DNA from: Microcoleus sp. FACHB-672
Lineage (GTDB): Bacteria; Cyanobacteriota; Cyanobacteriia; Cyanobacteriales; Oscillatoriaceae
Length of the DNA: 64,000 nt
Reading direction: 5' to 3'
NCBI RefSeq assembly: GCF_014695725.1
Contig: NZ_JACJOU010000025.1
Location: 62,001-126,000 of the forward strand
Numbering within the stretch: position 1 is the stretch's first letter; every line of letters begins with the position of its first letter. A program made the position numbers and the translations under genes. The notes under the pieces were generated by a model. It saw only the letters and a program-made list of their open reading frames with translations, ran no database searches and had not been told where the DNA came from. Of the stretch, positions 23,996 through 32,698 are shown piece by piece.

Positions 23996-26557
23996 ATGAA
24001 ACTTTTACTATGCTTGGTAAGTTTTGTGCTGTTATCCGCAAGTTCTGAATTAGTACAAGTGCCGGTAAATGCTCAAGAAGTCTTGCTTCAAGCCAAAACT
24101 GAGGCCGCGCAGCCGGTCAATGAATTAGATAGATTAGAACAGCAAACCCAACAACTTTATGAAACAGGCCGGTTTGCCGAAGCAAGCGTATTATTGCAGC
24201 AATTGCAAGGTAATTACGCAGTCATTGAGGATAAATTAGGCGAGGCGAGGACGTTAAGAAATTTAGCATTAGTTTATCACGCAACGGGCGAGCGGTCAAA
24301 AGCTACTGAAGCGATTAAACAAAGCTTTCAACACCTCCAAGAATTGCAAGAAACACGAGGAAAGACAAAACTTTTTGCTCAAATTTTAGAGGTTCAAGGA
24401 CAGTTGCAACTCTCTGCCGGCAAATTGGAAGAAGCGCTAGAGACTTGGAAAAAAGCTGCAAACACTTATAAAGAAATTGGCGATATAAGCGGAGTTACTA
24501 AAACTCGAATTAACCAAGCTCAAACACTGCAAACGCTGGGACTATACCGGCAGGCGATTAAAACCTTGACTGAAGTTAGAGAAATTCTTCAAGTGCAACC
24601 AGATTCGCCGGTTAAAGCAAAAGGATTGCAAAGCTTGGGTGATGCGTTGCGGGTTGTGGGAGATTTGAATCAATCTCAAGAAGTTTTGCAGAAAAGTTTG
24701 GGAATTAGTGAAAGATTGCAGTTGGGGGAAGCGGCTGCCGGCACACTTCTCAGCTTAGGAAATACAGCGAGAGTGCAGGAAAAATCTGACGAGTCTTTAG
24801 AGTTTTATCAACGTGCTGTTACAGCATCTTCCTCAGTGGAGATTCAAGTTGAGGCGCAACTGAATCAACTGAGTTTATTAATAGAAGAAGATCGAAGCGC
24901 AGACGCTCAAAATTTAATTTCAGAAATTCAATCAAAAATTATTAATTTGCCTCCTAGCAGGCCAACAATTTACGCTCAAATTAATCTGGCGCGAAGTTTG
25001 ATGAAAATGGGAAACGCCACAACCGAAGGAACACGAAACGCGGCTGAAATATTAGCGACTGCTGTGCAGCAAGCTCAAAGCCTGGAAGACAAAAGAGCAG
25101 AGGCTTACGCCTTGGGGAATTTGGGGAGGGTGTACGAACAGAATAGGCAGTGGAAAGAAGGAAAAAGTCTAACAGAAAAAGCGTTACTTTTAGCGCAATC
25201 AATTAATGCTTCTGATATTACTTATCAGTGGCATTGGCAGATGGGAAGAATTTTAAAAGAGCAAGGAAATCGAGAAGGCGCAATTGCAGCTTATAGCCAA
25301 TCTGTCAGTACGCTTCAGTCTTTACGCAATGATTTAGTTGCGATTAATTCAGATGTTCAGTTTTCTTTTAGAGAAAGTGTTGAACCTGTCTACCGCGAGT
25401 TAGTGGGACTGCTGTTGCAACCGGCAGCTAATGTAGAGCAATCTGCCTTAATTCAAGCCAGACAGGTAATTGAATCGCTACAACTCGCTGAGTTAGATAA
25501 TTTCTTCCGGGATGCTTGTTTAGATGTCAAGCCGATTCAGATCGACCAAGTTGATTCTAATGCGGCAGTTTTTTATACGATTATTCTGAAGGAGCGATTA
25601 GAAGTTATTCTGGCTTTACCGGGTCAACCGCTAAAACATTATACTACCCAATTACCCCAGGAAACTGTTGAAGCAACTCTTAAGGAATTGCGCGATACGA
25701 TTACAAATCCTCGAATGCAACTTTCGATAAAACGGTTTTTAACACCTTCACAGAAAGTCTATGATTGGTTAATTCGTCCGATTGAAGCTGAGTTAGCCGG
25801 CAGTGGGGTAAATACCCTGGTATTTGTTTTAGATGGAGGATTTAGAAATATTCCCATCGCTGCTCTTTATGATGGTGAGCAATATTTGGTTCAAAAGTAT
25901 AGTGTGGCGTTAACTCCGGGCTTGCAATTGCTAGAAGCGAATCCTTTGGCGAGGGAAAACTTGAATATATTAGCTGCCGGTTTGACGGAAGCACGTCAAG
26001 GCTTTTCTTCACTTCCTCATGTTGAATCGGAATTAGATCAAATTCAAGTAGAAGCGTCTACTAAAATTCTTTTAAATGAATCTTTTAGCAAGTTTAATTT
26101 TGAAAAAAATGTTCAATCTATTCCGTTTTCTGTAGTTCACTTAGCAACTCATGGCGAATTCAGTTCTCAAGCAAAAGATACATTTATTCTCACTTGGGAT
26201 GGACAGATTAATGCCAAGGAATTAGATAGCCTTCTTCGTAGCGAAACTGGGCAAAATAAGCCCATTGAATTACTTGTTTTAAGTGCTTGTAAAACTGCGG
26301 CGGGAGATAATCGAGCGGCTTTAGGGTTGGCGGGTGTGGCTGTGAGAGCCGGCGCACGGAGTACAGTGGCGTCTTTGTGGTATGTCAGTGATGAGGCAAC
26401 TGCTGTTTTGATGACTGAATTTTACCAAGAGTTAGCGAATAGCAAAGTAACGAAAGCTGAAGCTTTGCGTCGCGCTCAAGAAGCGGTTTTGTTAAACGAG
26501 AAATTGTCTCACCCTTATTTTTGGGCAGCTTTTGTTATGGTAGGAAATTGGTTGTAG
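23996..26557 (+). CDS. TPR-CHAT protease-like protein
   Basis: An 853-residue exported protein when started at ATG 23996, where an ideal signal peptide begins (MKLLLCLVSFVLLSASS, ending near VNAQE). A longer frame from 23852 adds 48 residues. About ten TPR-like helical repeats (LGEARTLRNLALVYHATGE; LGNLGRVYEQNRQWKEG) lead to a C-terminal CHAT domain with catalytic His in VVHLATHGEFSS and Cys in LVLSACKTAAGDNRAALGLAG. CHAT proteins are caspase-like peptidases with few known substrates. It converges on the exoprotein gene with a 41-base gap. Confidence 0.9.
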   Translation: MKLLLCLVSFVLLSASSELVQVPVNAQEVLLQAKTEAAQPVNELDRLEQQTQQLYETGRFAEASVLLQQLQGNYAVIEDKLGEARTLRNLALVYHATGERSKATEAIKQSFQHLQELQETRGKTKLFAQILEVQGQLQLSAGKLEEALETWKKAANTYKEIGDISGVTKTRINQAQTLQTLGLYRQAIKTLTEVREILQVQPDSPVKAKGLQSLGDALRVVGDLNQSQEVLQKSLGISERLQLGEAAAGTLLSLGNTARVQEKSDESLEFYQRAVTASSSVEIQVEAQLNQLSLLIEEDRSADAQNLISEIQSKIINLPPSRPTIYAQINLARSLMKMGNATTEGTRNAAEILATAVQQAQSLEDKRAEAYALGNLGRVYEQNRQWKEGKSLTEKALLLAQSINASDITYQWHWQMGRILKEQGNREGAIAAYSQSVSTLQSLRNDLVAINSDVQFSFRESVEPVYRELVGLLLQPAANVEQSALIQARQVIESLQLAELDNFFRDACLDVKPIQIDQVDSNAAVFYTIILKERLEVILALPGQPLKHYTTQLPQETVEATLKELRDTITNPRMQLSIKRFLTPSQKVYDWLIRPIEAELAGSGVNTLVFVLDGGFRNIPIAALYDGEQYLVQKYSVALTPGLQLLEANPLARENLNILAAGLTEARQGFSSLPHVESELDQIQVEASTKILLNESFSKFNFEKNVQSIPFSVVHLATHGEFSSQAKDTFILTWDGQINAKELDSLLRSETGQNKPIELLVLSACKTAAGDNRAALGLAGVAVRAGARSTVASLWYVSDEATAVLMTEFYQELANSKVTKAEALRRAQEAVLLNEKLSHPYFWAAFVMVGNWL

Positions 26558-26598
26558 TTGTGAATTTGGATAGGCTGAATCTATTACAAAAATTACGA

Positions 26599-29500
26599 CT
26601 AATTCTGACAGGACGGATGGGTAAATCCGAGACTGTGAGGCGTGGTGGTTGGGGCTTCGGCTGTTAAGGTGATTGTGCCATCGGCTGCAACGATCCAACC
26701 TTGCGCTTCGACAAGGGGAGTTTGGGTGGTAGGGGCAGATGGGGTTGTAGAGGGTTGTTTGCTCAACTCATCCGCACCGGCATCTCGCGTTGCCCACTCC
26801 ACAAGGGCAGTATTGCTGCTAAGAGGGGCGCTGGGGTTGGGCGGTAAACCACCGCGTCCGGTTACAATAAATTCGCTACCGGCAACGTCTTCACAGCCGG
26901 CAGAAATTAGCCCTTCAATATTGGTAACTTCGACTTCAGGAACGTCTGCCGGCTGCACACTGACATTGCCCTGAATATTTAAATCTCCAACGGCGTTGAT
27001 AATGCTATCTGGGGATTTAAAGACGGCTAGATCTGAGCCGGCGAAAGGATTAATCGTAATATTACTACCGCCCCCAGGATCGCCGGCATTGGTGATGATG
27101 CGGCTTCCTTCCAGCAGCACCAGCGTCACCGGCTCAATAGTAATATTGCCTTCTGTGGTGAGATTGCCGGTTTGGCTGCCGGTGGCTGAGATTTCGCTGT
27201 TATGGCGTAGTTGAATGTTGCCGGCGCGTAAGGTAATATTTCCGCCTTTGCCGGTTTCAGAGGTAGCGGTGAGTTTTCCCTGGTTAAAAAGACGCATATC
27301 GCCACTTGTAATATCAATGCTGCCAGGATTTCCAGAACCCAAACCGTTTACAGTTATTTGTGCGCCATCCCCAATTACTAAACGTTGGGTGTTAACGATT
27401 ACATCACCGGCATCTCCAGCAGTGTTAGTGGCAGCGCTTAAACCACTGGGAGACTGCCCATCGGGTGAGGTGCCGATTAATTCTACAGAGTCGGTGGCGC
27501 GGACTGTTAAATTCCCCCCCTGGGCATTACTAGAGGGGCCAAAACTCAAAGTGCCAACGCTTACCTGTGCACCATTGCGAACAACTAACCGTCGCGTTTC
27601 AATGGTGACATCGCCGGCATCTCCGAAACCAAATGTATAAGCAACTAAGCCGGTGTTACCCAATTTATCGGCTGAAGCGCCATTTAATTCTATCGAGTCG
27701 GTGGCGCGAACCGTTAAATTTCCCCCTTGCCCTTCACTTGTGGGAAGTGTGCCCACAAAGACTAACCCCCCATCGCTAACCGTTAATTGGCGAGTTTCAA
27801 TTGTCGCGCTACCTGCATTGCCGGCACCTAATGTTCCAGCAAAGATGCTGCCGCCGCTGCTAATGTCTACGTTGCCGGGGGCGCGAAGTGTCAAATTTCC
27901 GCCATTTCCCGCGCCGAAAGTTCCCATTGCGATTTGTGCGCCATTTTGAACCGTTAATTGGCCGGTTTCAAGGGTTACGTCCCCGGCATTGCCTGCACCA
28001 AACGTTCCTGCGACTAAACCGCTGAGTTTTTCCCCATCCGGTGAGGTGCCGGTCATTTGTATACTCTCCGTGGCGCGGATTGTCAAATTTCCCGCATTTC
28101 CCGTAGTGGCGAACTCAGCGCCTAGTTGAATTTGTGCCCCATCTTGAAGGGTTAAGCGCCCGGTTTCGATGCTGATGTTGCCGGCATTGCCGCTAGCGAA
28201 AGTTTGAGTGGTTAAGCGGCTGGGTGCCAACCCATTTGTTGAGATGCCGGTGATTTCTACGCTTTCGGTGGCGCGGATGATTACATTTCCCCCTTCACCA
28301 GAACTAAACGTTGCAGCGTTTGCGGCACCCCCAGCGAGGATCGTTAATTGGCCGGTTTCAATGGTCAGGTTGCCGGCATTGCCGATGCCAGAAGTTGATG
28401 CCACTAAGCCGCTGCTTGTTTCCCCATCAGGTGAAATGCCGATGATTTCTACACTGTCGGTAGCACGTACCGTTACATTTCCTGCATTTCCCTCGCTTCC
28501 AGTCGCGGCTCCGATGATCGCCCCATTGCGAACCGTTAATTGCTTGGTTTCAATGGTTACGTCGCCGGCATCGCCGATGCCAGTCGTTGTTGCCGCTAAA
28601 CTGCTGTTTATCTCCCCATCTGCTGCGCTGCCGATGATTTCTACGCTTTCGGTGGCGCGTACTGTCACATTGCCGGCGTTTCCATTGCTTTCAGTACCAG
28701 CCGTGATGACTGCCCCATCACGAACTGTTAATTGCCTGGTTTCAATGGTCACGTCGCCGGCATTGCCGCTGCCATTTGTTAGTGCCACTAAAGCGCTGGG
28801 TATCTCCCCATCTGTTGGGTTGCCGGTGATTTCTACACTTTCGGTGGCGCGTACTGTCACATTGCCGGCATCTCCCTCACTGAGAGAAGCAACGCCTATT
28901 ACCCCCCCATCACGGAGAACTAATTGGCCGGTTTCGATTCTCACATTGCCAGCGTTGCCGGTGCTAAACGTTCCCGCTACGAAACTGCTGGGTGTTTCCC
29001 CATCTGCGGATGTGCCACTCACAAATACTGACTCAGCCGCGCGAACTCTCACATTTCCCCCTGGTTGCGCCCCCAAGGTTGAAGCTTGAATTTGCGATCC
29101 CTCGGACAGTTGGATACGTCTACCGGCTAGTTGGATATCACCGCCGCCTTCTCCACTGGCAAAAACAGCAGATTGTCCGCTGGCTTGGATATCTTTAAAG
29201 GTTGCAACGTTTTCATATCCCAATGCAAAACCTGTGCCGGTTGGCGTCAGGCTGACACTACTGTTATCCCTCACACTCCCCAGTTCAATTCGTCCTGCCG
29301 GCGCTTTTAATAAGCCGCCAGAAAATGTTATATCGCCCCCAACAAGTGCCAGAGTTCTTGCCGGTTGCACCCCCAGCCCAATGGGACTTTCTAAAACGCT
29401 TTGTTGAAAGGCGATCTCAGCTTGGATGTCGTCCCCTGTATCCGGTTGATTAAGTCCCTGCCCTTGCACGGCAATACTGCCCGGGTTTGAGCCGAATTGC

Positions 29501-30003
29501 AAGCCAATAGGCACATTAACGGTTAATAAAGGTGGGGCTTGAGGATTTTTGGCGCTGAAAAGACTGCTATCGTTAAAAACAATACTATTGGCCGTACTTG
29601 CCAGAAATGAGCCGCCAATATTTAGCCTTGCATTCGGGCCAAAAATTATCCCGTTGGGGTTAATTAAAAATAAGTTAGCGCTGCCATTTGCTTGGATTAA
29701 TCCATCGATATTGGAAATTGAGCTGCCAGTTACCCGCGAAAAGATGTTTTGAATGTCTAGGGCGCTATCAAAATGGGCAGTGGTGCCGGTGGGGAGGGAA
29801 AATGAGCTGAAGCTGTGGAACAAATTGCTGCCGGCAGATGTGCCGCCGGTGATGCGATTGATTTGCCCTTCGACACTGACAGCGGAATTATTCGGTAAGG
29901 TTGCATCTGGCACAATTTGAGCGGACGCAGAAAAACTGCCGATTAATGCCAACATTGTGCTGAGGTGAAGCGTGATTTTAAAAGGGTTGCTCAATACGTT
30001 CAT
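26599..30003 (-). CDS. Two-partner-secretion exoprotein (filamentous hemagglutinin N-terminal domain)
   Basis: A 1134-residue secreted beta-helix protein. A signal peptide ends near FSASAQ, followed by the TPS secretion domain (IVPDATLPNNSAVSVEGQ; NLFHSFSSFSLPTG; FLINPNGIIFGPNARLNIGG). Long tandem repeats of about 55 residues (GNAGNVTVRATESVEITG and relatives) follow from about residue 330 to 850. The cyanobacterial C-terminal tail contains a paired-Cys-poor ISAGCEDVAGSEFIVTGRGG. It is probably exported by a TpsB (ShlB/FhaC) outer-membrane pore, but none is encoded in the window. It could act in adhesion or surface structure. It is last in a leftward gene run, 42 bases after the MscS-cNMP gene. 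Confidence 0.93.
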   Translation of the reverse strand: MNVLSNPFKITLHLSTMLALIGSFSASAQIVPDATLPNNSAVSVEGQINRITGGTSAGSNLFHSFSSFSLPTGTTAHFDSALDIQNIFSRVTGSSISNIDGLIQANGSANLFLINPNGIIFGPNARLNIGGSFLASTANSIVFNDSSLFSAKNPQAPPLLTVNVPIGLQFGSNPGSIAVQGQGLNQPDTGDDIQAEIAFQQSVLESPIGLGVQPARTLALVGGDITFSGGLLKAPAGRIELGSVRDNSSVSLTPTGTGFALGYENVATFKDIQASGQSAVFASGEGGGDIQLAGRRIQLSEGSQIQASTLGAQPGGNVRVRAAESVFVSGTSADGETPSSFVAGTFSTGNAGNVRIETGQLVLRDGGVIGVASLSEGDAGNVTVRATESVEITGNPTDGEIPSALVALTNGSGNAGDVTIETRQLTVRDGAVITAGTESNGNAGNVTVRATESVEIIGSAADGEINSSLAATTTGIGDAGDVTIETKQLTVRNGAIIGAATGSEGNAGNVTVRATDSVEIIGISPDGETSSGLVASTSGIGNAGNLTIETGQLTILAGGAANAATFSSGEGGNVIIRATESVEITGISTNGLAPSRLTTQTFASGNAGNISIETGRLTLQDGAQIQLGAEFATTGNAGNLTIRATESIQMTGTSPDGEKLSGLVAGTFGAGNAGDVTLETGQLTVQNGAQIAMGTFGAGNGGNLTLRAPGNVDISSGGSIFAGTLGAGNAGSATIETRQLTVSDGGLVFVGTLPTSEGQGGNLTVRATDSIELNGASADKLGNTGLVAYTFGFGDAGDVTIETRRLVVRNGAQVSVGTLSFGPSSNAQGGNLTVRATDSVELIGTSPDGQSPSGLSAATNTAGDAGDVIVNTQRLVIGDGAQITVNGLGSGNPGSIDITSGDMRLFNQGKLTATSETGKGGNITLRAGNIQLRHNSEISATGSQTGNLTTEGNITIEPVTLVLLEGSRIITNAGDPGGGSNITINPFAGSDLAVFKSPDSIINAVGDLNIQGNVSVQPADVPEVEVTNIEGLISAGCEDVAGSEFIVTGRGGLPPNPSAPLSSNTALVEWATRDAGADELSKQPSTTPSAPTTQTPLVEAQGWIVAADGTITLTAEAPTTTPHSLGFTHPSCQN

Positions 30004-30045
30004 GATTTCTAACTTCTGCGAGTGGCTGATTGCTTATTCCCAGTG

Positions 30046-31575
30046 TTAAAGACTAAACAGGTTTTTCAGTCGGTTGCGAACCCAAGTCACAGGATTTTTG
30101 TCATCTTCCGCTGCATCCACCAATCCCATTTCTCGCAATTGCTGCTGTCGTTGAGATAATTCTTCTTTGTGTTTTCCTAACTCTTGGACAATTACCTCGG
30201 CTAATTCTGGATTGGCGCGTAATAGCGTTTCAAAACTCTGATTGTTAATCACAAATAAAATGCTATCTTCTACTCCCCGAACTGAGGCGGTGCGGGGAAT
30301 TCCTAACATTAAAGAAAGTTCTCCAAAAAATTTACCTGGCCCCAAATTTGCCAGACGTTTGTTTATTTTCTCTACAAAAACTTCTACCGATCCAGAAAGG
30401 ACGATATAGAAAGCATCCCCCGGGTCACCTTCATGAAATAAAAATTCTGAGGGTCGCAAGCGTTTTCGATACCCACTTTCAATGAGCTGCCGTAGTTCTA
30501 AGTCAGTAAAGTTTTCAAAATAGGTTACTTCTCGCAATAAGTCCCGGAGTGCTAAGGGTTTGATTGGGGCAACGACAGAGGCCGGTTTTACCGTTTCCTT
30601 GAGGATTTGTGGGGGTGATACTTGTGAGGGTTCTTGACCATTTTCTCCGAATATTGGCGGAGGCGATACCTGTGGAGGTTCTTGCCCATTTGCTTGATAA
30701 CGTGATAACGGGGTCAAGACTTCTGGATTTCGTAACCACAAATCTCTTTGCGGGAAAGGAATTGTAATACCTTGCTGGCGCAGATTATATTCAATGATAA
30801 AGTTTAAAGAACTTCGCACTGCAAGTCTATTATCAATGCGGTTCACCCACACGCATAAGTCAAAGTTCAAAGAATTATCACCGAATCCTTGAAAAAAAAC
30901 TTTAGGTGCCGGCTCGTGTAAGATGTTTGATTCCATGTAAGCCGATTTTAAAAGAATTTCTGTGACTAAAACCGGATCGCTTTCATAGGCAACCCCTATG
31001 GGAATATGAATGCGTCCTGAAAAGCTTTCATAAGTCCAATTTGTTAAGCGATTTTCAACTAATTTACTGTTGGGAACAACGACATCGCAACCATCTAAGG
31101 TTCGGATAATGGTAGAGCGAATTGAAATTTCTTTGATATAGCCAGAAATACTGTCAAATTCAACAAAATCTCCAACTTTTACGGTTCGTTCTATCAGTAA
31201 AGTCAGACCACTCACAAAGTTTTTTGTGATATCCTGCAACCCAAAACCAATACCAACGCCTAAGCCGCCGGCTACAACTGCTAAAGAAGCCAGGTTAAAA
31301 CCACTTGTTTGCAGAACAATGATAAAGCCTAATGTTCCAACCGCATAACTGATGATTGTGGAGATCGCTTCGCGGTTTCCCTCATCAATTCCCATTTTAA
31401 CCAGCAGCCGGCGCTTGAGGAAATTTTTAAGCGTACGGCAAATAAAGATAAGGATTAATAACGACACACATAGCTGAATTACAGCCGAAATTGAGATCGA
31501 ATAATCTCCAATTTTAAAGGGTTCTGTAATTCGTTGATAAAGCTCTGTAAATAGTTGCTGCAACAGGTTATTCAT
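30046..31575 (-). CDS. MscS channel with C-terminal cyclic-nucleotide-binding domain
   Basis: About 509 residues. An N-terminal helix region (VIQLCVSLLILIFICRTL) is followed by the MscS core with pore helix AVVAGGLGVGIGFGLQDITKNFVSGL, motif RTVKVGDFVEF and beta domain DVVVPNSKLVENRLTNW. A Pro/Gln linker at about 300-345 leads to a cNMP-binding domain (about 355-470) with the phosphate-binding cassette FFGELSLMLGIPRTASVRG, including the Glu and the Arg-Thr-Ala that hold the nucleotide. It is probably a nucleotide-gated, weakly mechanosensitive channel of the bCNG type. The start is moved to ATG 31575, which fits the family better than the longer frame to 31638. Confidence 0.9.
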   Translation of the reverse strand: MNNLLQQLFTELYQRITEPFKIGDYSISISAVIQLCVSLLILIFICRTLKNFLKRRLLVKMGIDEGNREAISTIISYAVGTLGFIIVLQTSGFNLASLAVVAGGLGVGIGFGLQDITKNFVSGLTLLIERTVKVGDFVEFDSISGYIKEISIRSTIIRTLDGCDVVVPNSKLVENRLTNWTYESFSGRIHIPIGVAYESDPVLVTEILLKSAYMESNILHEPAPKVFFQGFGDNSLNFDLCVWVNRIDNRLAVRSSLNFIIEYNLRQQGITIPFPQRDLWLRNPEVLTPLSRYQANGQEPPQVSPPPIFGENGQEPSQVSPPQILKETVKPASVVAPIKPLALRDLLREVTYFENFTDLELRQLIESGYRKRLRPSEFLFHEGDPGDAFYIVLSGSVEVFVEKINKRLANLGPGKFFGELSLMLGIPRTASVRGVEDSILFVINNQSFETLLRANPELAEVIVQELGKHKEELSQRQQQLREMGLVDAAEDDKNPVTWVRNRLKNLFSL

Positions 31576-31675
31576 TGAATTAATACTTTTCCAAGAAGTG
31601 CCGGCAGAATATACATTTCGACTTGGCAGGAAACCCAAGAACTTGAAATTAGGGGATATACAGACAAAGCCCGCC

Positions 31676-31715
31676 CAGACAAACTTGAAAATCGATTATA
31701 CTCGATTTTTGTCTG
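31676..31715. terminator. Hairpin between the MBL hydrolase and MscS-cNMP genes
   Basis: CAGACAAA...AAAATCGA pairs with TCGATTTTTGTCTG (31702-31715), with an extra four bases in the left arm. It could be a partial terminator or a processing site inside the leftward gene run. Confidence 0.45.
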
Positions 31716-31821
31716 TGCGAACTTTATTTGTATGGCTGCGCTTGTGCCTTTCCTGGATGCGAAGCAAATTGTCTCACTCTATTTTTACGAGTACCGGCAC
31801 ACCCTCGCAACTTGAGTATAT

Positions 31822-32634
31822 TTACAATTTTGTCGGCTTTAAACTCGCTGACGTGATTAGTAAGTCTGAAAACTCAAAGATCTCTCCTCGCTTCACAAAC
31901 CCGCAAAATCCATCTTTTTTTGCATCCGGAAGCGCACCCGGTTGATAACCGTATAACCACATTTTACGTTTAATGGCTTCTGGTAACTTCAATAATTGAT
32001 TATAGTGGGCGTGAACTTTAGTGGGAAACGCTGAGGTTTCACAATCTTGAAAAATAATCTCCGCTTGCTCATAAAATTCTTCAAGCTGCTCTAGACAAAG
32101 TTGCGTATCTGTGGTTATAAAGACTTTAATTTTATCAATTTCAAAAAATAAGCCGAAGCTTGGCATGATATAATAGCCATTATTAATGTGAACGACTTTA
32201 ATCGGCTTAAATTCTATTTCTTGCCAATAAAAGCTATTATTCGGTTCAACTTTGTTAACTTTAAAAAAACTGTTGATATCAACAATTTCACCTTCAATGT
32301 GCCTCATGCCACCCGACAGTGTTCTCTCCCAAAGTTCATTCGATAAGGCACTGCTCAGATAAAGATTGGGTTGCTCACATCTGGGGTCAAACTTTGTAGC
32401 AAAGCCAATATATTCCAACCCGCCGACATGATCTGTATGTAAATGGCTGATATAGATATCAGTAATATCCAGATGTGAGAAACCGGCAGCGTGCAGAGAA
32501 AACCGAATATCGGAACCGCAATCAATTAAAAGTTTATGCCTTTCTTCGCTAATTAAAAGCATATTTGATTGAAAATTATCGGCTCCAACCGTGAAAGCAG
32601 ACCCTGAGCCTAAGAAAATTAACTTCATTTTCAC
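31822..32634 (-). CDS. Metallo-beta-lactamase-fold hydrolase
   Basis: A 270-residue cytoplasmic MBL-fold enzyme. The first strand, LIFLGSGSAF, is RNase Z-like. The metal motif HxHxDH is in ISHLHTDHVGGLEYI, the bridging Asp in VFITTDTQLC, and later His candidates are in KVHAHYNQL. The fold family includes RNase Z, phosphodiesterases and lactonases. Sitting directly after a nucleotide cyclase gene (64 bases) and before a cyclic-nucleotide-gated channel, a cyclic-nucleotide phosphodiesterase role is attractive but unproven. No export signal. Confidence 0.82.
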   Translation of the reverse strand: MKMKLIFLGSGSAFTVGADNFQSNMLLISEERHKLLIDCGSDIRFSLHAAGFSHLDITDIYISHLHTDHVGGLEYIGFATKFDPRCEQPNLYLSSALSNELWERTLSGGMRHIEGEIVDINSFFKVNKVEPNNSFYWQEIEFKPIKVVHINNGYYIMPSFGLFFEIDKIKVFITTDTQLCLEQLEEFYEQAEIIFQDCETSAFPTKVHAHYNQLLKLPEAIKRKMWLYGYQPGALPDAKKDGFCGFVKRGEIFEFSDLLITSASLKPTKL

Positions 32635-32698
32635 TGCCTATCGAATAAAGGAATATCTTTCGCAATCGCTCACAATGGAACACTCAGCTCATTCACAA

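Noticed and set aside
27215-29089. Long rightward open frames opposite the exoprotein gene (27215-27640, 28208-29089)
   Set aside because: They mirror the tandem repeats of the exoprotein on the other strand, have no start context and no family resemblance.
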